A stretch of 64,000 nt of DNA from Spirochaetales bacterium (GTDB taxonomy: Bacteria; Spirochaetota; Spirochaetia; DSM-27196; Alkalispirochaetaceae): positions 24,855 through 88,854 of the forward strand of contig JANQHT010000070.1 of NCBI GenBank assembly GCA_028282545.1, read 5' to 3'. Position numbers and translations under genes: made by a program. Shown here one piece after another: positions 8,360 through 17,238 of this stretch (positions within the stretch are counted from its first letter, which is position 1; each line of letters opens with the position of its first letter). The notes below the pieces were generated by a model that saw only the letters and a program-made list of their open reading frames with translations, did not search any database and was not told where the DNA came from.

Positions 8360-9304
8360 ATGAGGAAGGTCATTGCTATCGGTATCGTGCTTCTTCTCGC
8401 ATTTGGACTGGCTTCGGCGGTCTTTGCGGGTGGAAGGAGGGAGGAATCGGAGACGATCCGAATTGGTTTCTCAATCGCAGATATATCAAATCCGGTGTGG
8501 GTGGATATGTACCGTGAGATGCAAGTACGGGCAGAGGCCTTGGGCGCAGAGATAATACTCAACGACGCAAAACAGGACCCGAACTCTCAGATTTCGGCGA
8601 TTGAGAACTTCATTGCATCGGGAGTTGACGCACTGATTGTCCATGCGTTTGACCAGGAAGCTTCGGTACCGGCGATCAACAGGGCAATGGAAGCCGGCCT
8701 CAAGGTCGTTGCATATGACATCATGATCGAGAGTTACGACAGTTCGCTCACTGTGGAAAACTACGAGTTTGGCTACACGGTGGGAGAAGCCGCGGCGGCC
8801 TGGATAAACGATCGGCTGGATGGCAACGGTGTGGTCGGAATAGTGAACTTCCCGTTGATCCCGATCCTCAACGAACGCGTGATGGGCATCACTGATGCGC
8901 TCAACGAGCTTGCGCCGACGGCAAATATCGTCCAGGAGGTCTCGGCAAGCAATCCGATTACAGCAGTAGAAGCAGTTGAGGATCTCATGCAGGCTCACCC
9001 GGACGTTAACGTCATCTGTACCACCGCCGGCCTCTTTGCCTTCGCGGCGAACGAAGCGGTGAACTCGCAGAACAAGGGAAGTGAGAGCTTTGGGATCTTC
9101 ACCTGTGATGCGAGCCCCGACGTGTTGACCGTCATCAGCGAGGGTGGCTACATACGAACGGCGGTCTACACGGATGTTGTAGAGAAGGGTGCCCAGATGG
9201 TTGATACTGCGGTGGCGCTCGTGCGTGGAGAAGAGGTTCCAAGGGATATCTATTTCGAGATGATCCCCGTCACGGCTGAAAACGTCGACGACTTCATCGA
9301 CTGA
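8360..9304 (+). CDS. Sugar ABC transporter periplasmic binding protein (RbsB type)
   Basis: The 314-residue protein has a signal peptide (residues 1-23, cleavage after AVFA, then GGRREES). The body is a periplasmic-binding-protein type 1 fold: IRIGFSIADISNPVW, a SQISAIENFIASGVDALIVHAFD hinge region, and EGGYIRTAVYTDVVEKG near the end. Such proteins deliver pentoses, hexoses or polyols to RbsC/RbsA-type importers; the ligand cannot be read from sequence. ATG 8360 is chosen for its AAAGGAGG site and signal peptide. It is the first gene of the sigma-54-driven operon. A strong stem-loop follows it, which would allow more binding protein than transporter to be made. Confidence 0.92.
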   Translation: MRKVIAIGIVLLLAFGLASAVFAGGRREESETIRIGFSIADISNPVWVDMYREMQVRAEALGAEIILNDAKQDPNSQISAIENFIASGVDALIVHAFDQEASVPAINRAMEAGLKVVAYDIMIESYDSSLTVENYEFGYTVGEAAAAWINDRLDGNGVVGIVNFPLIPILNERVMGITDALNELAPTANIVQEVSASNPITAVEAVEDLMQAHPDVNVICTTAGLFAFAANEAVNSQNKGSESFGIFTCDASPDVLTVISEGGYIRTAVYTDVVEKGAQMVDTAVALVRGEEVPRDIYFEMIPVTAENVDDFID

Positions 9305-9320
9305 ACGCCGGAGCAGGGCG

Positions 9321-9353
9321 CAGGCGAGTCCGTCCGATGGCCGGACTCGCCTG
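9321..9353 (+). promoter_or_regulatory. Intercistronic stem-loop after the binding-protein gene
   Basis: A perfect 12-bp stem, CAGGCGAGTCCG with CGGACTCGCCTG, closes a 9-base loop without a following T-run. Its position between binding protein and ATPase is typical of mRNA-stabilising hairpins in ABC operons. It also argues against a translation start at 9337. Confidence 0.7.
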
Positions 9354-9393
9354 TATCTGTCAGGACCCGCGCAGTACGAGACCGGACGAGAGC

Positions 9394-10887
9394 ATGACAT
9401 CTACCAAGCAGAAGATCCTGTCGCTTTCAGGAATAACAAAGACGTATCCCGGCGTGACGGCGCTATCCGGAGTTTCGGTGGAATTCCATTCCGGGGAAGT
9501 GCACGCAATCATCGGTGAGAACGGTGCCGGGAAGTCGACTATGATCAAGATCATCTCTGGTGCGGAGGTGCCGGACAGCGGCACGATCGAGTACGAGAGC
9601 GTCGTGTATGAGCACATGACTCCGCATCTGTCCCGGCAGAACGGGATAGACGTCGTGTACCAGGAGATCAACCTCGTTCCGACACTGTCTGCCTCCGAGA
9701 ACATATTCCTGGGCAATCCCATCATGCGTGGTCTCACTCTCGATCGAAAGGAGATGTCGCGCCGCGCGACAGAACTCTTCGAACGCATCAAACTTGGGAT
9801 TGATCCCAAGGCCCGCATAAAGGATCTCACAATACCGCAGATGCAGCTCGTGGAGGTTGCCAAGGCGGTATCCAAGATCCCCAAGGTGTTGATTCTGGAC
9901 GAGCCCACTGCAATGCTCACTGACACGGAGATTGAGATCCTCTTTGACCTGATCCGGGATCTCAGGAATCAGGGCACGTGCATCATCTACATCTCGCACC
10001 GGCTCCAGGAACTCTCTCAGATCGCCGACACGGTGACTGTCATGCGCGACGGTCAGAAGATCATCCATCTCAAGACGAGCGAGACTTCGCGCAAGGAACT
10101 CATCAGTTACATGGTCGGCCGCGACGTCGCGGAGACCTTCCCGGAACGCAACATTGCTCCCGGCGAAACGAAGCTGGAGGTCCGAAAACTCTCCGGAAAC
10201 GGGATAAGGAACATCTCGTTTGCCGTCCGTGCTGGAGAGATAGTGGGACTGGCGGGTCTTGTTGGAGCGGGAAGGACCGAGCTGGTGAGGCTCATTTTCG
10301 GGGCCGATCCAAAGAGCAGCGGCGAGATTCTCGTAGACGGCAGGCCAGTGGAAATCAAGCACCCGCGCGACGCAGTCGAGGCCGGGATTGGTTTCATACC
10401 GGAGGACCGGAAGGGCCAGGGAGTCCTTCTCAATATGTCTACGAGGTGGAATATCGTCCTTCCGATGCTTCGCCAGTTGTCCGGAAGGCTGATGATCGTG
10501 GACAGAAACCGGGTGGATGAGATCTGCAACGATTTCAAGGATCGTCTTGACATTCGGACACCCAACATGGATCAGCTCGCGCGAAATCTCAGTGGCGGAA
10601 ATCAGCAGAAGCTCGTGCTCAGCAAGTGGGTCGCTCGCAAACCGCACATACTGATCCTGGACGAACCCACACGGGGCATAGATGTCGGGGCAAAGCAGGA
10701 GATCTACCGCCTGATCAGCAAGCTTGCGGAAGAAGGCTACGCCGTTGTCATGATCTCATCTGAGCTTCCCGAGGTAATCGGACTCTCAGATCGTATTCTC
10801 GTGGTTGCTGACGGCCAGATCGCGGGGGAGCTTGAACGACCTGAGTTTGATCAGGACAAGATACTCAACTATGCGTTTGTTCACTAG
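9394..10887 (+). CDS. Sugar ABC transporter ATPase (RbsA/XylG type)
   Basis: The 497-residue protein holds two fused nucleotide-binding domains, as in RbsA. Domain 1 has GENGAGKST, Q-loop VVYQE, VLILDEPTAMLTD and the H-loop YISHRLQE. Its signature is the weak LTIPQMQLVEVAK usual for this half. Domain 2 has a degenerate Walker A (GLVGAGRTE), a full signature LSGGNQQKLVLSK and ILILDEPTRGIDVGAK. It powers uptake through the permease encoded next. ATG 9394 is preferred over the longer frame because the extra codons fall in the stem-loop. The kinase fusion upstream resembles its first domain. Confidence 0.92.
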   Translation: MTSTKQKILSLSGITKTYPGVTALSGVSVEFHSGEVHAIIGENGAGKSTMIKIISGAEVPDSGTIEYESVVYEHMTPHLSRQNGIDVVYQEINLVPTLSASENIFLGNPIMRGLTLDRKEMSRRATELFERIKLGIDPKARIKDLTIPQMQLVEVAKAVSKIPKVLILDEPTAMLTDTEIEILFDLIRDLRNQGTCIIYISHRLQELSQIADTVTVMRDGQKIIHLKTSETSRKELISYMVGRDVAETFPERNIAPGETKLEVRKLSGNGIRNISFAVRAGEIVGLAGLVGAGRTELVRLIFGADPKSSGEILVDGRPVEIKHPRDAVEAGIGFIPEDRKGQGVLLNMSTRWNIVLPMLRQLSGRLMIVDRNRVDEICNDFKDRLDIRTPNMDQLARNLSGGNQQKLVLSKWVARKPHILILDEPTRGIDVGAKQEIYRLISKLAEEGYAVVMISSELPEVIGLSDRILVVADGQIAGELERPEFDQDKILNYAFVH

Positions 10888-10902
10888 GATAAGAGGCACA
10901 CA

Positions 10903-11865
10903 ATGAAATTCATGTTCTTCGTCAAGAAGCTCGGTATTCTCGGAATACTGCTGCTGCTCGTCATATTCTTCTCGATCGCGAGTCCCGCGTTCCTGACAGT
11001 TCAGAACTTCATCAACGTGATTCGACAGGTGTCCATGCTGGCGATAGTTGGTGTGGGATTCACCTTCGTCCTCATTGGACAAGGCATAGACCTCTCCGTT
11101 GGATCACAGATCTCCCTCATTGGTGTAGTCACCGCGCTTCTGATTCGGGATGCAGCCATGTCACCCGCCCTCGCAGTAGCGATTGGAGTTGCCATGGGAG
11201 CGGTCATTGGCTTCATCAATGGGATTCTGGTGACGAAGATGCGGATCAATCCGCTGATTGCGACACTCGCAATGCTCACAATCCTCAAGGGGGTGAGCTA
11301 CATCGCATGCGGCGGAATGCCGGTCTACAATATGCCCTCGTCGCTCAAGGCGATCGCTCAGGGATATGTTTGGGTGATTCCTATTCCGGTCATCATCATG
11401 ATTGTGATAGTCCTTGTGGGTGGGTTTCTGCTCAACAAGACGTACTTCGGTGTTGAGGTGTATGCAGTTGGCAGCAACCTGGAGGCGGCACGTCTCTCAG
11501 GCCTGAACACGGACCGCATCAAGATAACCGTCTATGCCCTTCTTGGACTGCTTACCGGTATCGCGGCGATCATAATGCTTGCACGGATCAATTCCGGACA
11601 GCCTGTGGCGGGCACCGGATTTGAGCTCGACGTTCTCACGGCCATCGTACTTGGTGGAGTGAGTATCTCCGGCGGTGAGGGCAAGATATCCGGCGCATTT
11701 GTGGGGGTCCTCGTCATGGGCGTCCTGAGCAATGGACTGCTCCTTGTTGGCCTCGGCGAGTACTACCAGATGCTCGTGAAGGGGTTGGTGCTGCTGACGG
11801 CGGTCGGGATTGACGGTCTACAGCACAAGAGATCCGCCGCATCCAAGGCTGCGGCTGCAGCCTAG
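10903..11865 (+). CDS. Sugar ABC transporter permease (RbsC type)
   Basis: The 320-residue integral membrane protein has eight or more hydrophobic segments. It carries the family marks TFVLIGQGIDLSVGSQISL, INGILVTKMRINPLIATLAM and GVSISGGEGKISGAFVGVLVMG, as in RbsC/AraH permeases. It starts 15 bases after the ATPase stop and is followed within 10 bases by the esterase gene, so it belongs to the same operon. The C-terminus ends in an Ala/Lys-rich tail. It would work as a homodimer with the RbsA-type ATPase. Only one permease gene is present, as usual for this class. Confidence 0.92.
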   Translation: MKFMFFVKKLGILGILLLLVIFFSIASPAFLTVQNFINVIRQVSMLAIVGVGFTFVLIGQGIDLSVGSQISLIGVVTALLIRDAAMSPALAVAIGVAMGAVIGFINGILVTKMRINPLIATLAMLTILKGVSYIACGGMPVYNMPSSLKAIAQGYVWVIPIPVIIMIVIVLVGGFLLNKTYFGVEVYAVGSNLEAARLSGLNTDRIKITVYALLGLLTGIAAIIMLARINSGQPVAGTGFELDVLTAIVLGGVSISGGEGKISGAFVGVLVMGVLSNGLLLVGLGEYYQMLVKGLVLLTAVGIDGLQHKRSAASKAAAAA

Positions 11866-11874
11866 GGAGGATCA

Positions 11875-12855
11875 ATGCAGAAACTCAATCCAGAGAACAT
11901 CAGTCTGAACTATGGTGAACTCGCGCCGGAAGTTGTGCTCCCGCCACCTGACAGGTTTGATCTTGCCCCTGATGCTGAGGCACGCGCACTGTATCATCGC
12001 GAGAAGTTCGCCGTCATGACCCTGGCAGTCATGAAGAAAGCCGTCTATCCGCAACTGATGAAGGTCCGAACGACGGAGTCCGGATTTGAGCGCGATGGAT
12101 ACTTCGTGCCCGTCCGGGTGTACCATCCGGCGGAACCGGGGGGCGCTCCGGTGCTCGTCCTCTACCACGGCGGGGGCTGGGCAATCAACGACATCAACAT
12201 CTATGACTATGTGTGCCGCTACCTTGCCTACAGATCCGGCGCCGTGATCTTCTCAGTGGACTACCGTCTTGCACCCCAGCACAAGTTTCCTGTTGGATTG
12301 GAGGACTGTTATGGCGCCACGCAGTGGGTCTTCGACAACGCGGCGAAGGCGCACGGAGGCGATCCAAATCGAATCTCGGTAGCCGGCGACAGCGCCGGCG
12401 GCAACTATGCCGCTGTTGTGTCAATGACAGCCAGAGACAGCGGCGACTTCCCCGTTGCAAACCAGATCCTGATCTACCCCGGCCTTGATCTCACCGAGAC
12501 AGAGTACTACTCATTGAAACGATACGCGAAAGGATACTTCCTTGAGATTGATCTGAGCGGGCCAAACATAGCTACAGAGATGTACTTGCAGGACCTGAGT
12601 CAGGCCAGCGACCCTCGCGTGTCCCCGATGCTGGCGAAGGATTTCCGCGGACTTCCGCGAACGCAAGTCATTTCGGCTGAATCTGATCCGATTGTTGACC
12701 ATGCAGTTCGCTACGCAAAACTCCTCAGCGCAGCAGAAGTTCCGGTCGACTTCTATCTGTTTGAAGGAATGCCTCACGGGTTCATCACCGACAACTACGG
12801 CGCTTCATTTCAGGCGATGGACCTGATGTGCGATCTGCTGCGCGGCGGGAGCTGA
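11875..12855 (+). CDS. Alpha/beta-hydrolase, HSL-family esterase
   Basis: The 326-residue cytoplasmic enzyme shows the hormone-sensitive-lipase layout. It has the oxyanion motif HGGGWA, the nucleophile elbow GDSAGGN, the catalytic Asp in SAESDPIVDHA and the His in MPHGFI. Family members hydrolyse short acyl esters. Its place inside a sugar-uptake operon suggests deacetylation of an acylated sugar or glycoside, which is inference. The start follows GGGAGGATCA. No signal peptide is seen, so the substrate would be processed after uptake. Confidence 0.85.
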   Translation: MQKLNPENISLNYGELAPEVVLPPPDRFDLAPDAEARALYHREKFAVMTLAVMKKAVYPQLMKVRTTESGFERDGYFVPVRVYHPAEPGGAPVLVLYHGGGWAINDINIYDYVCRYLAYRSGAVIFSVDYRLAPQHKFPVGLEDCYGATQWVFDNAAKAHGGDPNRISVAGDSAGGNYAAVVSMTARDSGDFPVANQILIYPGLDLTETEYYSLKRYAKGYFLEIDLSGPNIATEMYLQDLSQASDPRVSPMLAKDFRGLPRTQVISAESDPIVDHAVRYAKLLSAAEVPVDFYLFEGMPHGFITDNYGASFQAMDLMCDLLRGGS

Positions 12856-12921
12856 ACTCACACAAGGCGCGGTGTATTTCGCGTCAGCCTCTTGGATTGA
12901 GGGGCACCTGAAGGGAGAGCA

Positions 12922-13932
12922 ATGCGGATGAGAGCTGCAGAAATACGAGAACCTCACGTTATCAAGATCGTCGAGTTGTCGGAAGAGGATTTGATGAACC
13001 CGGCAGACCGAAACCTGACAATTGAAGTTGCGGCAAGCGGCATCTGTGGCACGGATCTGCACATCTACAAGGGCGAGTACATTGGCGAGTTTCCTGTCAT
13101 CCCGGGGCACGAGTTCTCCGGGACGGTTGTCGCCACGGGATCCGCCGTGACGCACTTCAAGCCGGGCGACCGTGTTGCTGTGGAACCGAACGTTGCCTGC
13201 GAAGACTGCCAGGAATGCAGGGAGAATCGGCGTCACTTCTGCCGGAACTGGTGGGCGGTCGGAGTCACAGCGCCCGGCGGGATGGCGACGCATGTGACTG
13301 TACCGGAGACCGCCGTCTTCTCCATTGGGGAAATCGACTTTGTCTACGGCGCGTTCATGGAACCGTTGTCGTGCGTGATCCACGGCGTGGAGATAGCGAA
13401 ACCACGTCTTGCTGACCGGATTGCCATAGCCGGTGCCGGCCCTATTGGCATCCTGCTTCTCCGCGTGTTCCGCGCGACGGGAGTCTCCTGGATAGATGTG
13501 ATCGAGCGGAACGAGAGTCGTGCACAATTCGTCGAGGGCGCTGGTGCGAACAGCGTGTTTCGAGATCTGAGTGATGTGCCACGAGGTCAATACGACATGT
13601 TTGTAGACGCCACCGGCGTGCCATCCGTGGTCGAGGATTCGGTTGACCTGGTGCGACCCGCCGGCAGGATCCTGCTCTTTGGGGTTCCTCCAAAGGATTC
13701 GCGTCTGACCATCGATCCATTCAAGGTCTTCAACCGAGAGCTCACGATACTGGGTTCCTTCACATCCCTTCGAAACTCACGGCAAGCCATCGACCTCATT
13801 GAGTCAGGCATCGTCAGAGTTTCTGATCTTGTCTCGCATCTGCTGCCTCTTGAGCAATTCGCCAGGGGCATCGATCTTCTTCTGCATCCAACCGAACCCA
13901 CGATGAAAGTGATGATTGATCCGCGACTGTAG
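12922..13932 (+). CDS. Zinc-dependent medium-chain alcohol/polyol dehydrogenase
   Basis: The 336-residue protein has the catalytic zinc ligands in ASGICGTDLH and PGHEFSG. The structural zinc knuckle is CEDCQECRENRRHFC and the Rossmann loop is GAGPIGILLLR. It is of the sorbitol/threonine dehydrogenase type and would oxidise a secondary alcohol of the imported sugar or polyol with NAD(P). GGGAGAG precedes ATG 12922; an ATG two codons later is also possible. It is the last clear gene of the operon. The SDR fragment at 4855 may be a lost partner. Confidence 0.88.
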   Translation: MRMRAAEIREPHVIKIVELSEEDLMNPADRNLTIEVAASGICGTDLHIYKGEYIGEFPVIPGHEFSGTVVATGSAVTHFKPGDRVAVEPNVACEDCQECRENRRHFCRNWWAVGVTAPGGMATHVTVPETAVFSIGEIDFVYGAFMEPLSCVIHGVEIAKPRLADRIAIAGAGPIGILLLRVFRATGVSWIDVIERNESRAQFVEGAGANSVFRDLSDVPRGQYDMFVDATGVPSVVEDSVDLVRPAGRILLFGVPPKDSRLTIDPFKVFNRELTILGSFTSLRNSRQAIDLIESGIVRVSDLVSHLLPLEQFARGIDLLLHPTEPTMKVMIDPRL

Positions 13933-14315
13933 CCCGGCAAACGCGAGGAGTGTAGCGCGCAGGAGTTGCGGGATTTCATATCTATCTGTCCTTCTCCAGG
14001 TTGCGTAGATCCTCAAACCGGCGCTCATTTTCCTTCTTGGCGAGATCCCTCGGTCGTTGCGCCTCTTCTGGCTGTGCGAGTTCGAGGGCCCGGTAGCGGA
14101 TCTCCGCCTGCACGTTGTAGCTTCAACCATCAAGTGCAACAAAGCGTCGGTCTCTGAACACTTCGTTGGGCAGTATTGAAGCCGAGGCGTTTTCTGGGAC
14201 GTGAGCGGTTGCTTCGGCGCGCTCGTTGCTGATCGGCCGCGCCGGCAAGGGACGCGCCAATCGGCTCCCTCCGGTCGCCGCCGTAGCCGGCAAGAGATCT
14301 CAAGGTTATGTTGAT
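13933..14315. other. Intergenic stretch with a short charged frame
   Basis: No convincing gene. On the minus strand a 43-codon GTG frame at 13982-14113 (ALELAQPEEAQRPRDLAKKE in its middle, ending NLEKDR) has a coding look but no ribosome site. It could be the tail of a lost gene. I see no terminator with a T-run after the dehydrogenase. Confidence 0.3.
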
Positions 14316-14951
14316 TCACTTCCGGCCATAATTGTTCAAAGGGCGGAGAATCGTGATCTTTCCACGACCGGTTTCAAGCGATCCTCGGTTTTCCAGCTCT
14401 TTTAACGTTCGATTCACCGTCTCGCGACTCAATGATAACCGATGGGCGATTTCTTCTTGCGTGACTGTGATTTGAGATTCATTGTTCTTATTGGTGAGAA
14501 GAAACTGGACAACTCGGTCCCGTGCCGACGACAGACTGAGGTGCTTGTGGAGCCGGTAGTATTCACGGGCAAGGAATTGCGACATGTTTTCGGGGAAACG
14601 GGACACAAGATCCCGAGTCGCTGACACACCGAAGGTAGCGGTATAGCAATCGGGGGCCGCACAGGCGTCTGAAAGATATGGACCCGCCGCGACTGTTTCG
14701 GCTAACCCTATCCATTCACCCGGTTCGACCGTGCGAACGAGCAATCGTGAGCCATCCAATCTCCATTTGGACAATTCGGCCATTCCGGCGACCACCAGCC
14801 TCGCCGCGTCCGCCAGGTCGTCTTGGTATTCGATGTGTTTCTCGCGTCGAAACTCTTCAATCCGAAATGAGGGGAGATTTCGTGCGAATATACGGCGGTC
14901 GTTTTGACCAAATGCGTCGGCGATACGTTCGATGATCTCCGATTGTTTCAC
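14316..14951 (-). CDS. Crp/Fnr-family transcriptional regulator
   Basis: The 211-residue protein has a cupin-like sensor half (LVVAGMAELSKW, LLVRTVEPGEWIGLAE) and a C-terminal Crp-type winged helix: RVVQFLLTNKN, then VTQEEIAHRLSLSRETVNR and TLKELENRGSLETGRGKI. The cysteines present (near residues 117-122) do not form the Fnr [4Fe-4S] pattern, and the cAMP-binding motif is not evident, so the ligand is unknown. Its ATG overlaps the stop of the upstream FliM/FliN-like gene (ATGA, 14948-14951), implying translational coupling. Confidence 0.85.
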   Translation of the reverse strand: MKQSEIIERIADAFGQNDRRIFARNLPSFRIEEFRREKHIEYQDDLADAARLVVAGMAELSKWRLDGSRLLVRTVEPGEWIGLAETVAAGPYLSDACAAPDCYTATFGVSATRDLVSRFPENMSQFLAREYYRLHKHLSLSSARDRVVQFLLTNKNNESQITVTQEEIAHRLSLSRETVNRTLKELENRGSLETGRGKITILRPLNNYGRK

Positions 14952-16093
14952 GAGGAGAGTCCCGCAAGCAGGCCGAGGAGTTTCCGAAGGTATCGGTACG
15001 GGTAGGTAACCGTGAGGTTGCCATTGTCGGCCTGCAAACGAACGAAGACTACCATTTCAAAGTCTTCGAGGAAGTCTTGCCGAAGCGGTGTCTGCCAATC
15101 GGTCTGGTCGGCGAATTGAACGGGAAACAAGCGCCCCCAACTGTGTTCGAGCGCGGACGTTACCAGTTCAACGGGAAGCTGGTCGGGCGTACCGGACCAC
15201 CCTATCAGAACTCGTTCAAGGGGCAACGCCGTAGCCATATCGTGCGCCCGTTGTCGGAATTTCCGATCCCAATCGGGATCGCTTTTCCCAGTGTCTAGAT
15301 CGTTGAAGTACTCAATTTCTTGATCCGCGCGGGACCGCGAACCGTCGGTGACCGTGTACCCTGCCGAGAGTTCGGAGAACGAAGCGCCAGGGTCCACAAA
15401 CTCCGCGATCTCATGCCAGGCAATTTGATCGACGAGCCGAAGCGTTATCGATCGAACGTGGGGTACAAAGTTCGCGAGGCGGTCGGCGATGGTATTGTGC
15501 AGGACGGCCAGCGCGTGGATCTGGTCCCGGCTGAAACGGTCCGGCTTGCTGAAATCGTAGATCTTGAGGTCGTCTGGGACGCCGGTAGGCATTGTCCCAA
15601 TGCCTTGGTTCCATCCATCAGCAACAACGTCCGTGATTTGGATACCCCAAAACTCACCCGATATCACGGGCACCCCAACCGCGACGACTCCTCCGAAAAC
15701 GGTCAGCTCCGCTACAACTCCACGCGGGTCACCTGTGACCGCTGAGAGAACCGATCCGGCACCGAGTGAACTCAACGTCCGCGCGTCAACGCGCCCGGAC
15801 CATAAACGGAGTTCGATGGGCAGTTGATCCAACAAACGCTCGGTGCTCAGACGACCGGGAAGGCTCTTGGGTTTCCAATCGCCGTCGAAAATCTGAAAGA
15901 ACCACCGATCGTCTTTTTTGTAGACTTCGACAAGCGCAAGCTCGCGACCGTTGCAAGTGATCGTCGCGGGTTCGCCGGGGCACCGATCCAATAGAAGGAC
16001 AACGGACCCGACTTCGAGTTTTCTCAGTTGGGCGGGCGACAGATGACCTTTTGCGAGGATAATCTCCAGATTCGTTTCACCAACGGTTTTCAT
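14948..16093 (-). CDS. FliM/FliN-family protein with SpoA domains placed first
   Basis: The 381-residue protein has an unusual order. Residues ~5-70 and ~88-155 look like two SpoA (FliN/FliM C-terminal) domains; key stretches are LRKLEVGSVVLLL with GEPATITCNGRELALVEVY, and LSSLGAGSVLSAVTGDP. Residues ~176-375 match the FliM core, starting with LKIYDFSKPDRFSRDQIHAL, with LTVTYPYRYLRKLL near the end. Canonical FliM has core first and one SpoA last. The CheY-binding N-terminal motif is absent. A role in a C-ring or in a secretion sorting platform is possible, and its coupling to a Crp/Fnr gene is unexplained. Confidence 0.7.
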   Translation of the reverse strand: MKTVGETNLEIILAKGHLSPAQLRKLEVGSVVLLLDRCPGEPATITCNGRELALVEVYKKDDRWFFQIFDGDWKPKSLPGRLSTERLLDQLPIELRLWSGRVDARTLSSLGAGSVLSAVTGDPRGVVAELTVFGGVVAVGVPVISGEFWGIQITDVVADGWNQGIGTMPTGVPDDLKIYDFSKPDRFSRDQIHALAVLHNTIADRLANFVPHVRSITLRLVDQIAWHEIAEFVDPGASFSELSAGYTVTDGSRSRADQEIEYFNDLDTGKSDPDWDRKFRQRAHDMATALPLERVLIGWSGTPDQLPVELVTSALEHSWGRLFPVQFADQTDWQTPLRQDFLEDFEMVVFVRLQADNGNLTVTYPYRYLRKLLGLLAGLSS

Positions 16094-16307
16094 TTCGTGA
16101 CTCCTGCAGGTTTGATTGCCGAATGAGATTGTGTCGCCAAATCCTCAGTTCATCCGTTCGATACGTCTATGATGTTCGTCACATAGTACTGAAATTTCGC
16201 CGTTCCCAACGCGGCGGCGGCACGCGTAGTAAAGCCTCGTGCGCGAAGGAGCCGCGGTCGCGATGACGGCGGTCCGGTGCGAGTCGGCAATGGTTCGCGT
16301 ATAGCCT

Positions 16308-16374
16308 GTGGGTTCCCGAGGGGGGAGCGGAAGCGCCGAGCGCGGCGGAGGTGACGGAGCCGGGGAACGCCGCG
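16308..16374 (+). repeat. Direct repeat copy A beside the HepT-MntA module
   Basis: This stretch (GTGGG start, GAGGTGACGGAGCCGGGGAA core, CGCCGCG end) recurs in the same orientation at 17393-17464, on the other side of the two-gene module, with a 6-bp GCCGGC insertion and a few substitutions. The 16094-16307 segment before it holds no supported gene. Confidence 0.7.
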
Positions 16375-16382
16375 TCTGGTGC

Positions 16383-16757
16383 CTACCGGTCCGGGGCGGG
16401 GTCTGCCGCGTAGAGAACGACACCGCGCTGATTGATGGACGTTTGAACGTGTTCGGGAACGCAGGCGATCGTGACGATGTCTACGTCGAACTCCGATTGC
16501 TCGGCAATCTCCATGGCGCGGAAGAGGTCACCCCCGTCGATTGCAAGATCGATATCGAAGTGTGGTGTCGGGGGCGATCCGTCGGCGAGTGAACCGAAGA
16601 GAACGACGCGCTGTACCGACGGGTCCCCCGAGGCGATCTTTGCGGCGAGGCGGGCTGCCTCGGCTCGTGCAAGCTCCGCTCTCCGCGCGATTGCCCGGGC
16701 CTCCCGCTCGTTCTCCGCGCGTATTCCGGTAGCGTACGATTCCGGATCAAAGGGCAT
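16383..16757 (-). CDS. MntA-like minimal nucleotidyltransferase antitoxin
   Basis: The 124-residue protein has a Ala/Arg-rich helix followed by VQRVVLFGSLADGSPPTPHF, DIDLAI and later VDIVTI. This is the Pol-beta-type nucleotidyltransferase core with GS, two Asp and a third Asp. In HepT-MntA systems this partner adds AMP to a tyrosine of the HEPN toxin. The spacing between GS and DxD is 11 residues, one more than the usual 10. ATG 16757 lies inside the end of the HEPN gene (11-bp overlap), so the pair is coupled. Confidence 0.82.
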   Translation of the reverse strand: MPFDPESYATGIRAENEREARAIARRAELARAEAARLAAKIASGDPSVQRVVLFGSLADGSPPTPHFDIDLAIDGGDLFRAMEIAEQSEFDVDIVTIACVPEHVQTSINQRGVVLYAADPAPDR

Positions 16758-17238
16758 CGGCGATCGCCTTGAGCTTTCGGCAGTAGTCACGGTGGAGTTC
16801 CGGAAAGCGTGCAAAAAAGCGAACGACGATTTCCTGGACCGCCGCCGTCTTCCCGGGATCGAGATCCTCGCCGTAGAGGTGGCGGAAACGGTGGCGAAAC
16901 CGCAGGATCTCCCGTACGTCGCGACTCTCCCCCGGTGCAACGAGAAAGGCCGGCCGCAGGTTGGGGATATCGAGTGCCATTCGTTCGACCAGGGCATGGT
17001 GCCACCGGTGGCCGGGCAGGTTGTTTTCAAAGGCTTTGGAAACGCGGAGGAAGTAGTTTTCCAGTACGCCGTAGAGCGTATAAATCGTGTAGCCCAGGGC
17101 GCCCCAGTCGATGGGACCGTCGGCACCGTTCCGGATACGCTGCCATGCGGTGCGATTTCGCGCGAGAAGTCGGTCTATTTCGGCGGCGTCGCCCACCAGT
17201 TCCTGGACGAGCGTCGTTAGGGAGGCGCTGGTTCGCAT
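16747..17238 (-). CDS. HepT-like HEPN ribonuclease toxin
   Basis: The 163-residue, mainly helical protein contains RHRFRHLY at residues 115-122, which fits the RX4HXY active-site and AMPylation motif of HepT toxins exactly. The preceding helices (WGALGYTIYTLYGVLENYFL) suit the HEPN bundle. It is the first gene of a two-gene unit with the nucleotidyltransferase antitoxin. Such pairs cleave RNA when unmodified and are held inactive by AMPylation. The frame is complete. Confidence 0.82.
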   Translation of the reverse strand: MRTSASLTTLVQELVGDAAEIDRLLARNRTAWQRIRNGADGPIDWGALGYTIYTLYGVLENYFLRVSKAFENNLPGHRWHHALVERMALDIPNLRPAFLVAPGESRDVREILRFRHRFRHLYGEDLDPGKTAAVQEIVVRFFARFPELHRDYCRKLKAIADAL

